The notes beneath the pieces were generated by a model, which saw only the letters and a program-made list of their open reading frames with translations, ran no database searches and had not been told where the DNA came from. The translations under genes and the position numbers were made by a program. From positions 124,001 through 188,000 of the forward strand of contig NZ_JAASAF010000003.1 in the NCBI RefSeq assembly GCF_012726195.1: a DNA stretch of 64,000 nt, in the 5' to 3' direction. This DNA comes from Rhodococcus sp. HNM0563 (GTDB lineage Bacteria; Actinomycetota; Actinomycetes; Mycobacteriales; Mycobacteriaceae). Of this stretch, positions 25,686 through 35,094 are shown one piece after another; the first letter of the stretch is position 1; every line of letters begins with the position of its first letter.

Positions 25686-26461
25686 CCGCATTGTTGACAG
25701 CCGAGTTCCGCAAGGCGCTCGGCCTGCGGTATTGGTGGATTCTGGGTATCGCACCGCTGGTGGTGGGAGTGTTCTGCGGTGCACTCACGCTCCCGGTGAT
25801 GCGTCAGGTCGAGGACATCCTCGGACCCGGGTTCGCCGAGGCCGCCGCAGCCGCGGTGGGGATCTCGTTCGCCCTCGCCCTGGTATTCCTGTTCGCCGCG
25901 CTGTTCGGGGTCGTCAACTCCGGTGGTGAATTTCAGCACCGCACCGTGATCACCACCTTCCTCACCACCCGCGGGCGCGACCTGGTGATCGCCTCGAAGT
26001 ACACGACCGCAGCATTGTTCGGGCTCCTGTACTGCGTGATCGCCGAGGTCGTGTCGGCACTGACAATCCTCATGTTCGGCGGCGGCTTCTCGGACTCCGA
26101 CCTGGGCAGCATCGCGAGTGTCCTCGGCTCCGGGTTGCTCTGCGCGGTGTTGTGGGCGCTCATCGGTTCAGGTCTGGGATTGCTCACCGGCTCGATGGTG
26201 GGCAGTGTCCTCGCGGTCTGTGCGTGGGTCCCGTTCGGTGAGCTGACCGTCTCCCTCGTGCTCCACGGCATGGGTCTGGGCGGCGTCGCGCAGTTCCTTC
26301 CGGGTCAGATCACCTGGTACACCCTCTTCGGTGCCGTGGACCTGTCCGGCGAGGCCGAGATGCCGGTGGCCTGGCCGCTGGCTCCGCTCGTCCTGATCTT
26401 CTGGACCGCGTTGATCTGCGGGCTCGGCTGGTGGCGCACTCGTAGTCGCGATCTCACCTGA
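25682..26461 (+). CDS. ABC-2-type permease subunit
   Basis: A 259-residue membrane protein with six predicted segments and the arrangement of ABC-2 permeases of the ATPase/permease pair upstream (FGVVNSGGEFQHRTVITTFL is the conserved cytoplasmic loop after segment 2). The GTG at 25682 is coupled to the ATPase gene. Gene content does not tell the substrate. Confidence 0.9.
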   Translation: MTALLTAEFRKALGLRYWWILGIAPLVVGVFCGALTLPVMRQVEDILGPGFAEAAAAAVGISFALALVFLFAALFGVVNSGGEFQHRTVITTFLTTRGRDLVIASKYTTAALFGLLYCVIAEVVSALTILMFGGGFSDSDLGSIASVLGSGLLCAVLWALIGSGLGLLTGSMVGSVLAVCAWVPFGELTVSLVLHGMGLGGVAQFLPGQITWYTLFGAVDLSGEAEMPVAWPLAPLVLIFWTALICGLGWWRTRSRDLT

Positions 26462-26484
26462 GCGGCGCTGTCGTACGCCGGCGC

Positions 26485-26498
26485 TAGTGTCGGGAGAA
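26485..26498 (+). promoter_or_regulatory. -10 box suggesting a leaderless fused-ABC transcript
   Basis: TAGTGT at 26485-26490 lies 8 nt before the ATG at 26499. The gap of 37 nt after the previous stop has no good ribosome site at a workable distance. Confidence 0.4.
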
Positions 26499-29400
26499 AT
26501 GCCACACGACACACACGATCAGGGTTGGGTCCGTCGCCTGGGCGCGGAGTGCATGCGTCACCGCCGAACAGCGGTCGGAGCACTCGCGCTCACGGCGATC
26601 GCCGCCCTGATCGATATCGCGTTTCCATTGCTCACCAAGCTCGCACTCGACAGTGCCACCGGTGAGGCCACCGAATTCCCGTCGGTCCCGAACCTGATCG
26701 GGCTCGCGGCCGCCGCAATCGCGCTGGGTGCAGCAGTCCGATTCGGATGCCAGTACGGACGGCGGATGCTGGCGGGCAGGCTCTCCCTGGACGTCCAACA
26801 CGACCTGCGGCTACGCCTGCTCGGATCGCTGCAACGCCTCGACGGCCACGGCCAGGACCGAATCCGCACCGGGCAGGTGGTCTCGCGTTCGATCACCGAC
26901 CTTCAGCTCATCCAGGGTCTGCTCGCCATGGCCCCGATGTCGGCGGGTGCCTTGCTGCAGCTCGCGCTGGCCCTGGTGATCATGACGTCGCTCTCGCCGC
27001 TGCTCACGCTGATCGCCGTCGCCACCGTGCCCGTCATCGTGACCATCGTGCGCGTGGTCCGCCCGAAGGTGTTCGCCGCGACGTGGTCGGCGCAGCAGCG
27101 TGCCGCCGACCTCGCGCAGCACGTCGAGGAAACCGTCACCGGCGTCCGGGTGGTCAAGGGCTTCGGTCAGGAGGACCGCGCCGTCGACCAGCTCGAAGAA
27201 CACGGCCGGATCCTGTACTCCGAGCGCATGCGGGCAGCCCGGATCAACGCGCGGTTCGCCGCGCCGATGGGTGCGATCCCGCAACTCGGTCTGGTCGCGA
27301 CGATCGCGCTCGGCGGCTGGCTCACCTTGAACGGCACGATCACGGTCGGCACCTTCGTCGCGTTCACCGCGTACGTCGCGACGATGAGCGCGACGACCCG
27401 CACGCTGGCTCAGGTCGTGATCATGGCGCAGCTGTCACGCGCCGCGGTCGAGCGGGTGTACGAGGTGATCGACACCGAACCCGACGTCGCCGATCCTGCG
27501 CGTCCCGTGTCACTGCCCGACGGACCACTCGGGCTCGCGTTCCGCAACGTGACCTTCGGTTTCGGCGAGGGTCGAGATGTGCTGGATGGGATGGACCTCG
27601 AGGTGCTGCCCGGCGAGACCATCGCGATCGTGGGGCCCGCCGGGTCCGGCAAGACCGCCCTGTCGCTGCTCGCACCGCGCTTCTACGCGCCGTCGGCGGG
27701 CACGGTATGCCTGACGTCCGACGGTAGCGACATCGATGTGGCCGCCCTACGCGCCGACCGGCTACGTGAAGCGGTGAGCCTCGTGTTCGACGAGCCGTTC
27801 CTGTTCTCGGACTCCATCGCGACGAATATTGCGCTGGGCAGGCCCGATGCCACCGACGCGGAGATCCGCGCTGCGGCGGTCGCGGCACGCGCCGACGAGT
27901 TCATCGACTCCCTGCCGGACGGGTACGACACCGTCGTCGGCGAACGCGGTCTCACACTCTCGGGTGGGCAACGGCAGCGTGTCGCGCTGGCCAGGGCGCT
28001 GCTGCTGGCTCCCCGGGTGCTGATCCTCGACGATGCGACATCCGCGGTGGATGCCGAGACCGAGGCCGCGATCTACGCGGCGCTCCGCGAGCAACCCGAC
28101 CGCACGACCCTGGTGCTCGCGCACCGCCGCTCGACGCTGACGCTCGCCGATCGTGTCGCGGTGCTCGACGGCGGCAGGATCGTCGATATCGGGACCGTCG
28201 ACGAACTCGATCGGCGCAGTCCGGTGTTCCGCCGCTTGCTGTCGGGTGTGGCACCGGATGTCGACCCCGAGCGAGCGACGTCACCCGAGCGGGCGGTGTC
28301 CCCAGGCGTGCACGCACTGTGGCCCGAGACGGAGACCTCGTCCGACGACGAGTCGCCGAGCAGGCAGGCTGCGGCCACCCCCGCGAGCCGCGGCCCCGGT
28401 GGTGGACCCGGTGGTGGCCGCGGCGGGGGCGGCCCCATGAGCGGCGCGCTCGGCGCGGTCGCGCCCACCCCCGAACTCCGCGCAGCCGTGGCCGCATTGC
28501 CACCGGCCACGGAGCAACCCGGCGCAGATCCCGACCTGCAGTCACGTGCGCTACGCAGACCCGACCCGCAGTTCCGGCTGCTACGTACGCTGCGCCCCGT
28601 ACGCTGGCTGCTCGCTGCGGTGATCGTGTGCCTTGCCGTGGAGTCCGCGATCAACATCGCGGTTCCGTCGATCGTGCGGTTCGCCGTCGACCGCGGCGTC
28701 ACGCCGGGCGATCCCGGCATGCTGTGGTTCGCGGCCGCGGTGGGAGTGGCACTCGCACTGCTCGGGTGGGCCACGGTTGCCGTCCTGACAGTGCTCACCG
28801 CCCGCGCCGGGGAACGAGTGCTGTTCGGGTTGCGGGTACGCAGCTACGCCCACCTGCAGCGACTGGGCCTCGACTACTACGAGCGCGAACTGTCGGGCCG
28901 GATCATGACCCGGATGACGACCGACGTCGACGCGCTGTCGCAGTTCATCCAGACGGGACTGTCGACCGCGGTGGTGAGCGTGCTGACACTCCTGGGCATC
29001 TCGGTGGCCTTGCTGGTCACGGACGTCACGCTCGCGCTGGTGGTGCTCGGCGTCATCCCGGTGCTGGTGGCGGCCACGCTCTGGTTCCGGAAGATCTCGG
29101 GTGCGGCCTACGCGATATCGCGGGAACGAATATCCCTGGTCAACGCGGATTTCCAGGAGAACATCACGGGTCTGCGTGCAGCGCAGGCGTACCGTCGCGA
29201 GGAGACCTCGGCACGCCGGTTCGCGCAGCGCGCCGACGCGTACCGCCGCAGCCGTATGCGTTCGCAGCGGGCGATCTCCCTGTTCTTCCCGTTCATCACG
29301 TTTCTGTCGGATCTGGCGTTGGCGGCCGTCGTGTTCGTGGGTGCCCGCGAGGTCTCGTCCGGTGCCACGACCGCGGGGGTCCTGATCGCGTTCGTCCTGT

Positions 29401-30374
29401 ACCTCAACCTGCTGTTCGGGCCCATCCAGCAGTTGTCGCAGGTTTTCGACGGCTACCAGCAGGCACGCGTCGGGTTGCGACGGATCGGCGATCTGCTGGC
29501 CACCGAGAGTTCCCTCGAGTCCGGCCCGGCGGGCACCGTCGAGGTATCCGGGCATCTGCGCGGCGACGTTCATCTCGACAGCGTGGGGTTCCGGTACAGC
29601 GGTGCCGACACCGACGCGCTTGCCGACGTCGACCTGAGATTCCCTCCGGGATCGACTGTCGCCTTGGTCGGACGCACCGGCGCCGGGAAGTCGACGATCG
29701 TCAAACTGCTCGCCCGCTTCTACGACCCCACGTCCGGCTCGGTGCGGGTCGACGGGACGGATCTGCGCGACTACCGGCTACCCGAGTATCGGGGCCGGCT
29801 CGGCGTCGTGCCGCAGGAGGCACATCTGTTCACCGGGACGGTGGCGAGCAACATCGCGTACGGCCGACCCGACGCCGACCGCTCCGCCATCGAATCCGCA
29901 GCACGCGCGGTAGGCGCCCTCGACATGATCGCCGGACTCGACCGAGGGATGCTGCATCCGGTCGGTGAGCGTGGACAGGGTCTGTCGGCCGGTCAGCGTC
30001 AATTGATCGCGTTGGCCCGGGCCGAACTCGTCGACCCCGATCTGCTGTTGCTCGACGAAGCGACCGCCACTTTGGATCCGGCTACCGAGCAGGCCGTGCT
30101 CGACGCCGGTGCTTCGCTTGCCCGGTCACGGACGGCGGTGATCGTCGCGCACCGACTGGCGACCGCGGCTCACGCCGATCTGGTGGTGGTGGTCGACGGT
30201 GGCGCAGTGGTCGAGAGCGGCCCGCACGAGACGCTGCATCGGGCGGGTGGTCTGTACACCACATTGTGGCGGCTCGCGACAGGAGCGCTCGTCCCCGATG
30301 TCCCTGACGCAACAACCGACACGCCCGGGCAGAAGGTCGAACCGGTTGCGAGCCCTCACAGCTCGCATTTGTAA
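26499..30374 (+). CDS. Tandem fused ABC exporter (TMD-NBD-TMD-NBD)
   Basis: A 1,291-residue single-chain exporter. The first half has six membrane segments (about 20-300) and an ATPase with Walker A GPAGSGKTA near 378, signature LSGGQRQRVALA near 486 and Walker B VLILDDATSAVD near 506. A Gly-rich linker (GPGGGPGGGRGGGGP, about 632-646) joins the second membrane domain (about 695-975) and ATPase (Walker A GRTGAGKST near 1057, signature LSAGQRQLIALA, Walker B LLLLDEATATLD). The first Walker B has Asp where the catalytic Glu belongs, and the second signature is LSAGQ, so one site is degenerate as in heterodimeric exporters. It resembles M. tuberculosis Rv0194. An in-frame GTG at 26487 is the alternative start. 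Confidence 0.94.
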   Translation: MPHDTHDQGWVRRLGAECMRHRRTAVGALALTAIAALIDIAFPLLTKLALDSATGEATEFPSVPNLIGLAAAAIALGAAVRFGCQYGRRMLAGRLSLDVQHDLRLRLLGSLQRLDGHGQDRIRTGQVVSRSITDLQLIQGLLAMAPMSAGALLQLALALVIMTSLSPLLTLIAVATVPVIVTIVRVVRPKVFAATWSAQQRAADLAQHVEETVTGVRVVKGFGQEDRAVDQLEEHGRILYSERMRAARINARFAAPMGAIPQLGLVATIALGGWLTLNGTITVGTFVAFTAYVATMSATTRTLAQVVIMAQLSRAAVERVYEVIDTEPDVADPARPVSLPDGPLGLAFRNVTFGFGEGRDVLDGMDLEVLPGETIAIVGPAGSGKTALSLLAPRFYAPSAGTVCLTSDGSDIDVAALRADRLREAVSLVFDEPFLFSDSIATNIALGRPDATDAEIRAAAVAARADEFIDSLPDGYDTVVGERGLTLSGGQRQRVALARALLLAPRVLILDDATSAVDAETEAAIYAALREQPDRTTLVLAHRRSTLTLADRVAVLDGGRIVDIGTVDELDRRSPVFRRLLSGVAPDVDPERATSPERAVSPGVHALWPETETSSDDESPSRQAAATPASRGPGGGPGGGRGGGGPMSGALGAVAPTPELRAAVAALPPATEQPGADPDLQSRALRRPDPQFRLLRTLRPVRWLLAAVIVCLAVESAINIAVPSIVRFAVDRGVTPGDPGMLWFAAAVGVALALLGWATVAVLTVLTARAGERVLFGLRVRSYAHLQRLGLDYYERELSGRIMTRMTTDVDALSQFIQTGLSTAVVSVLTLLGISVALLVTDVTLALVVLGVIPVLVAATLWFRKISGAAYAISRERISLVNADFQENITGLRAAQAYRREETSARRFAQRADAYRRSRMRSQRAISLFFPFITFLSDLALAAVVFVGAREVSSGATTAGVLIAFVLYLNLLFGPIQQLSQVFDGYQQARVGLRRIGDLLATESSLESGPAGTVEVSGHLRGDVHLDSVGFRYSGADTDALADVDLRFPPGSTVALVGRTGAGKSTIVKLLARFYDPTSGSVRVDGTDLRDYRLPEYRGRLGVVPQEAHLFTGTVASNIAYGRPDADRSAIESAARAVGALDMIAGLDRGMLHPVGERGQGLSAGQRQLIALARAELVDPDLLLLDEATATLDPATEQAVLDAGASLARSRTAVIVAHRLATAAHADLVVVVDGGAVVESGPHETLHRAGGLYTTLWRLATGALVPDVPDATTDTPGQKVEPVASPHSSHL

Positions 30375-30578
30375 CGGGGCCAGTGCTGCGGCGATGCACG
30401 TAACAGGGAATAATCGGCGGGCGAGAACCGTCATCGATGGAGACCCCGTCGACTCGAGATTGTGAGGTGGCTCTCGCGCATGAACGATCGGTTCGAATCG
30501 TCACATGCCAAGCGCTAGCCTCATAACCACAGGCGCTCCGATCGGGTACCGAAGAAAGAAACGAGGCGAACAACTGCC
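30375..30578 (+). promoter_or_regulatory. 204-bp gap before kgd with a possible promoter
   Basis: The gap carries no gene. TAGCCT at 30516-30521 is a plausible -10 box and would give a leader of about 55 nt. The leader contains AAAGAAACGAGG as a weak ribosome site. I see no clear operator or riboswitch. Confidence 0.4.
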
Positions 30579-33500
30579 GTGAGCAGCAGCTCTACATCAC
30601 AGTTCGGACAGAACCAGTGGTTGGTTGACGAGATGTACCAGCGTTTTCAGGACGATCCGTCGTCCGTGGATGCGAGCTGGCACGAGTTCCTGACCGATTA
30701 CTCGCCGGAGGCAGCGGTTGCAGGAGGTGTTAACGGCTCCGACGTCACGGCACCCGAGAAGCCCGCTTCGGTGAAGTCCGCACCCGCCACGACTGCTTCG
30801 GCCGGCTCCGCTCCCAAGACCGCAGCACCCAAGGCCGCAGCGCCCAAGGCCGCGCCTGCAGCCCCGGCTGCCAAGCCTGCCGCAGCAAAGCCCGCACCCA
30901 AGGCTGCTGCCGCACCTTCCGCTGCTCCCGCGACCGAGGAGAAGAAGGTCCTCCGCGGTGCTGCCGGTGCGGTCGCGAAAAACATGAACGCCTCTCTGTC
31001 GATCCCCACGGCCACCAGCGTTCGCGCCGTCCCGGCGAAGCTGATGTTCGACAACCGGATCGTCATCAACAACCACCTCGCGCGTACGCGCGGCGGCAAG
31101 GTGTCGTTCACCCACTTGCTCGGCTACGCGATCGTCCAGGCGATCCAGGCGTACCCGAACATGAACAACCACTACGCCGAGATCGACGGCAAACCGAACC
31201 TCGTCACGCCTGCGCACACCAATCTCGGCCTCGCCATCGATCTGCCCGGCAAGAACGGGCAGCGTTCGCTCGTCGTCGCTGCTATCCGCAACTGCGAGAC
31301 GATGAACTTCGCGCAGTTCTACTCGGCATACGAGGACATCGTCCGGCGCGCCCGCGACGGCAAGCTCACCGGTGAGGACTTCTCCGGTGTCACGATCTCG
31401 CTGACCAACCCGGGCGGCATCGGTACCGTGCACTCGGTTCCGCGCCTGATGAACGGCCAGGGCGCGATCATCGGTGCCGGTGCGATGGAGTACCCCGCCG
31501 AGTTCCAGGGCGCGTCCGATGAGCGCATCGCAGAAATGGGCATCGGCAAGCTGCTGACCCTGACCTCGACGTACGACCACCGCGTCATCCAGGGCGCCGA
31601 GTCGGGCGAATTCCTCCGCCAGATCCATCAGCTGCTGATCTCCGACGAGTTCTACGACGAGATCTTCCATACGCTGCACATTCCTTACGAGCCGGTTCGC
31701 TGGCGCAAGGACGTGCCGGAAGGTCTCGTCGACAAGCACACCCGTGTGCTCGAGCTGATCGCGGCGTACCGCAACCGCGGTCACCTGATGGCCGACACCG
31801 ATCCGCTGCAGTTCGTCCGCGACAAGTTCCGTTCGCATCCCGACCTCGACGTCACGACTCACGACCTGACCCTGTGGGATCTCGACCGTGAGTTCAACGT
31901 CGGCGGTTTCCACGGCCAGCAGCGTATGAAGCTGCGCGATGTGCTGTCGGTGCTGCGCGACGCATACTGCCGCCACATCGGCATCGAGTACACGCACATC
32001 CTCGAGCCCGAGCAGCAGCAGTGGCTGCAGGAGCGGGTCGAGGCGCACCACGTCAAGCCGACGGTCGCGCAGCAGAAGTACATTCTGAGCCGCCTCAACG
32101 CCGCCGAGGCATTCGAGACGTTCCTTCAGACCAAGTACGTCGGGCAGAAGCGGTTCTCGCTCGAAGGCGCCGAGTCCGTCATTCCGATGATGGACAGCAT
32201 CATCGATCAGGCCGCGGAGCATCAGCTCGACGAGGTCGCGATCGCCATGCCGCACCGTGGTCGCCTGAACGTGCTCGCCAACATCGTCGGTAAGCCCTAC
32301 TCGAAGATCTTCACGGAGTTCGAGGGCAACCTGAACCCGTCGGCCGCCCACGGCTCCGGCGACGTGAAGTACCACCTGGGCGCCGAAGGCACCTACATCC
32401 AGATGTTCGGCGAGAACGACATCAAGGTCTCGCTCACGGCGAACCCGTCGCACCTCGAGGCGGTCAACCCGGTCCTCGAGGGGCTCGTCCGCGCGAAGCA
32501 GGACATCCTCGACAAGGGCGAAGCCGGCTTCACCGTGCTTCCGCTGCTTCTTCACGGTGATGCCGCGTTCGCGGGCCAGGGCGTGGTCGCCGAAACGCTG
32601 AACCTCGCGCTGCTGCGTGGGTACCGCACCGGCGGCACCGTGCACATCGTCGTCAACAACCAGGTCGGTTTCACCACCGCGCCGGAGCACTCGCGCTCGT
32701 CCGAGTACTGCACCGACGTCGCCAAGATGATCGGCGCACCGATCTTCCACGTGAACGGCGACGATCCCGAGGCCTGTGTGTGGGTTGCGCAGCTCGCCGT
32801 GGACTTCCGTCAGAAGTTCCACAAGGACGTCGTGATCGACATGATCTGCTACCGCCGTCGCGGCCACAACGAGGGCGACGACCCGTCGATGACGCAGCCG
32901 GCGATGTACGACGTGATCGATACCAAGCGCAGTGTCCGTAAGAGCTACACCGAGGCCCTGATCGGCCGCGGCGACATCTCGCTCAAGGAAGCCGAAGATG
33001 CCCTGCGCGACTACCAGGGCCAGTTGGAGCGGGTGTTCAACGAAGTCCGCGAACTCGAGAAGTTCCAGCCGGAACCGTCCGAGTCCGTCGAACTCGATCA
33101 GACCCCTGCGCCTCGCCTGAAGACGGCGGTCGATCAGAGCATGCTCGACCTGATCGGCGACGCGTTCGCAAATGTGCCCGAGGGCTTCAACGTGCACCCG
33201 CGTGTCAAGCCGGTCATCGAGAAGCGCCGCGAGATGTCCCGCGAGGGTCACATCGACTGGGCATACGCCGAGCTCCTCGCTTTCGGGTCGCTTGCCGAGC
33301 AGGGTGCGCTCGTGCGTCTTGCCGGTCAGGACTCGCGTCGCGGTACCTTCACGCAGCGCCATTCGGTTCTCATCGACCGCAAGACCGGCGGCGAGTACAA
33401 CCCGCTCGCCGAGGTCGCCGCGAATTCCGGTAACGGTGGCCGCTTCATGGTGTACGACTCGGCGCTGACCGAGTTCGCAGGCCTGGGCTTCGAGTACGGC

Positions 33501-34304
33501 TACTCGGTGGGCAACCCCGAGGCGCTGGTGCTGTGGGAGGCGCAGTTCGGCGACTTCGTCAACGGCGCACAGTCGATCATCGACGAGTTCATCTCGTCGG
33601 GTGAAGCCAAGTGGGGGCAGCTCTCCGACGTCGTCATGCTCCTGCCGCACGGCCACGAGGGTCAGGGTCCCGACCACACCTCCGGCCGCATCGAGCGTTG
33701 GCTGCAGCTGTGTGCCGAGGGCTCGATGACGGTGGCAGTGCCGTCCACCCCGGCGAGCTACTTCCATTTACTGCGTCGCCATCATCTCGACGGCATCCGC
33801 CGTCCGCTGGTGGTCTTCACACCGAAGTCGATGCTGCGTAACAAGGCTGCGGTCAGCAATGTCGAGGACTTCACGCAGGGCAAGTTCCGCTCGATCCTCG
33901 AAGAAGTTCCGTTCGAGAACGAGTCGGCGGATCGGTCCAAGGTCACGCGCGTGCTGCTGACCTCGGGCAAGATCTACTGGGAGCTGCTCGCGAAGAAGCA
34001 GAAGGAAGGCCGCGACGACATCGCGATCGTCCGAGTCGAGCAGCTCTACCCGGTGCCGCGTCGCCGGCTCGCGGAGACGCTCGACAAGTACCCGAACGCC
34101 GCCGAGTTCTTCTGGGTGCAGGAGGAGCCGGCCAACCAGGGTGCATGGCCGTTCCTGGGCCTGGCTCTCCCCGAGCTCCTTCCCGATCACCTCTCCGGCG
34201 TGAAGCGGGTGTCGCGTCGCGCGATGTCGGCTCCGTCGTCGGGTTCGAGCAAGGTGCACGCGGTCGAACAGCAGGAGATCCTCGACAAGGCGTTCGAGCG
34301 CTGA
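30579..34304 (+). CDS. kgd: 2-oxoglutarate dehydrogenase/decarboxylase, fused E2-like and E1 (Kgd/OdhA)
   Basis: A 1,241-residue TCA-cycle enzyme that decarboxylates 2-oxoglutarate with thiamine diphosphate and, with E2/E3 partners, forms succinyl-CoA. Residues 1-40 are the conserved N-terminal segment ([15 protein letters not shown]) through which the GarA/OdhI FHA protein acts in relatives. An Ala/Lys/Pro-rich linker (about 65-115) follows. The E2 acyltransferase-like core (about 120-350) keeps its active-site DHRVIQG near 333, but there is no lipoyl domain. The E1 part has MPHRGRLN near 557, the metal/ThDP region GDAAFAGQG near 661 and the C-terminal transketolase domain. GTG 30579 is the start. 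Length is close to M. tuberculosis Kgd. Confidence 0.98.
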   Translation: MSSSSTSQFGQNQWLVDEMYQRFQDDPSSVDASWHEFLTDYSPEAAVAGGVNGSDVTAPEKPASVKSAPATTASAGSAPKTAAPKAAAPKAAPAAPAAKPAAAKPAPKAAAAPSAAPATEEKKVLRGAAGAVAKNMNASLSIPTATSVRAVPAKLMFDNRIVINNHLARTRGGKVSFTHLLGYAIVQAIQAYPNMNNHYAEIDGKPNLVTPAHTNLGLAIDLPGKNGQRSLVVAAIRNCETMNFAQFYSAYEDIVRRARDGKLTGEDFSGVTISLTNPGGIGTVHSVPRLMNGQGAIIGAGAMEYPAEFQGASDERIAEMGIGKLLTLTSTYDHRVIQGAESGEFLRQIHQLLISDEFYDEIFHTLHIPYEPVRWRKDVPEGLVDKHTRVLELIAAYRNRGHLMADTDPLQFVRDKFRSHPDLDVTTHDLTLWDLDREFNVGGFHGQQRMKLRDVLSVLRDAYCRHIGIEYTHILEPEQQQWLQERVEAHHVKPTVAQQKYILSRLNAAEAFETFLQTKYVGQKRFSLEGAESVIPMMDSIIDQAAEHQLDEVAIAMPHRGRLNVLANIVGKPYSKIFTEFEGNLNPSAAHGSGDVKYHLGAEGTYIQMFGENDIKVSLTANPSHLEAVNPVLEGLVRAKQDILDKGEAGFTVLPLLLHGDAAFAGQGVVAETLNLALLRGYRTGGTVHIVVNNQVGFTTAPEHSRSSEYCTDVAKMIGAPIFHVNGDDPEACVWVAQLAVDFRQKFHKDVVIDMICYRRRGHNEGDDPSMTQPAMYDVIDTKRSVRKSYTEALIGRGDISLKEAEDALRDYQGQLERVFNEVRELEKFQPEPSESVELDQTPAPRLKTAVDQSMLDLIGDAFANVPEGFNVHPRVKPVIEKRREMSREGHIDWAYAELLAFGSLAEQGALVRLAGQDSRRGTFTQRHSVLIDRKTGGEYNPLAEVAANSGNGGRFMVYDSALTEFAGLGFEYGYSVGNPEALVLWEAQFGDFVNGAQSIIDEFISSGEAKWGQLSDVVMLLPHGHEGQGPDHTSGRIERWLQLCAEGSMTVAVPSTPASYFHLLRRHHLDGIRRPLVVFTPKSMLRNKAAVSNVEDFTQGKFRSILEEVPFENESADRSKVTRVLLTSGKIYWELLAKKQKEGRDDIAIVRVEQLYPVPRRRLAETLDKYPNAAEFFWVQEEPANQGAWPFLGLALPELLPDHLSGVKRVSRRAMSAPSSGSSKVHAVEQQEILDKAFER

Positions 34305-34357
34305 TCACTCGGACGGCAAGCAAGCCCCGTTCGTGCTCGATCAGGGCATGACGGTTC

Positions 34358-35023
34358 TCATGCGAGCCGGGTCGGTTCGTCCTTCGGGACGAGCGACCCG
34401 GCTCGCGCCGTTTCACCGAGCGAGACCGCCGCGTAGGTGACGGCGGGAAGTGCGCCGACCGCCAGTTCGATGAACTGGTCGCGGTCGATGGTCGGCTCGC
34501 GGAGCCACGCGATGGTGATGTCTTCGACGAAGGCCACCCAGCCGCGTACGGCGAGGCGGACCGCGGGGCCGGCCTCGATCCCGATGTCCGGTAGGTATCG
34601 AAGGGTTCGCTCGACCATGGCGGTGCGGGTCTGCTCGAAGACCTCGCGCATGTCCGGGTCGCCACTCGCGGTTCCGCGCAGCATCGACACGTAGGTGTCG
34701 CGGCGCTCGGTCACGTAGTCGGCATAGGAAACGATGGTGCCGCGCAGCATGTCGAAGGGTTCGAGGGTGTCGTCGGGCGCGGTGCATTCGAGCATGTCGC
34801 GACTGATGTGACGGACGAGTTCGACGTGGAACTCGTGCTTGGACGAGAAGTAGTGGAAGAGGAGTCCGCGCGACACTCCCGCTTCGTCGGCGATGTCTTC
34901 GACGGAGATCTGGTCCAGGGGGCGTTCGGCGAGCATCCGCATTCCGAGGTCGATCAACTGGGCGCGGCGTTCTGCCGGTCCGAGCCTTCTTCGTTTGGTG
35001 TCGGTGCCTTTCACGCCTTCCAT
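34358..35023 (-). CDS. TetR-family regulator of the monooxygenase operon
   Basis: A 221-residue TetR protein. The HTH (ISVEDIADEAGVSRGLLFHYF) is at about 38-62, followed by an all-helical ligand domain. The ATG at 35023 faces the monooxygenase operon across a 71-bp gap with a dyad over that operon's -35, so it very likely represses the operon. Its last 15 codons form one half of the strong hairpin that also ends kgd. Confidence 0.93.
   Translation of the reverse strand: MEGVKGTDTKRRRLGPAERRAQLIDLGMRMLAERPLDQISVEDIADEAGVSRGLLFHYFSSKHEFHVELVRHISRDMLECTAPDDTLEPFDMLRGTIVSYADYVTERRDTYVSMLRGTASGDPDMREVFEQTRTAMVERTLRYLPDIGIEAGPAVRLAVRGWVAFVEDITIAWLREPTIDRDQFIELAVGALPAVTYAAVSLGETARAGSLVPKDEPTRLA
34362..34406. 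terminator. kgd terminator inside the TetR coding end, UUCG loop
   Basis: The arms 34362-34382 and 34387-34406 pair over about 20 bp with one small interruption and close on a TTCG tetraloop. The hairpin begins 57 nt after the kgd stop and lies within the last codons of the convergent TetR gene. It should stop kgd transcripts from running into the antisense of TetR. Confidence 0.7.
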
Positions 35024-35045
35024 GCAACCGTCTTACTGAATTAGA

Positions 35046-35087
35046 GTCAACAAGACTATTGACCCGCGCTCAACAAGTGCCTACGCT
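35046..35087 (+). promoter_or_regulatory. Monooxygenase-operon promoter with TetR-type operator over the -35
   Basis: TTGACC (35059-35064) and TACGCT (35082-35087) are 17 bp apart, and TACGCT is 7 nt before the ATG at 35095, so the message is probably leaderless. GTCAA (35046-35050) and TTGAC (35059-35063) are inverted arms spaced by 8 bp; the right arm is the -35 itself. A TetR dimer there would block polymerase. Confidence 0.6.
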
Positions 35088-35094
35088 GAGTTAC

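Noticed and set aside
28396-28438. The Gly-rich stretch in the fused ABC protein as a sign of a frameshift fusion
   Set aside because: The frame is continuous on both sides and both halves are complete; a flexible linker is the simpler explanation.
30597-33767. A 1,056-codon open frame antisense to kgd
   Set aside because: It is a by-product of GC-rich codon use: the translation is low-complexity in His, Val, Arg and Asp with no family motifs, while kgd on the other strand is certain. The same holds for long antisense frames opposite fadD (11262-13049), deaD (8927-10249) and the monooxygenase (35056-36498).
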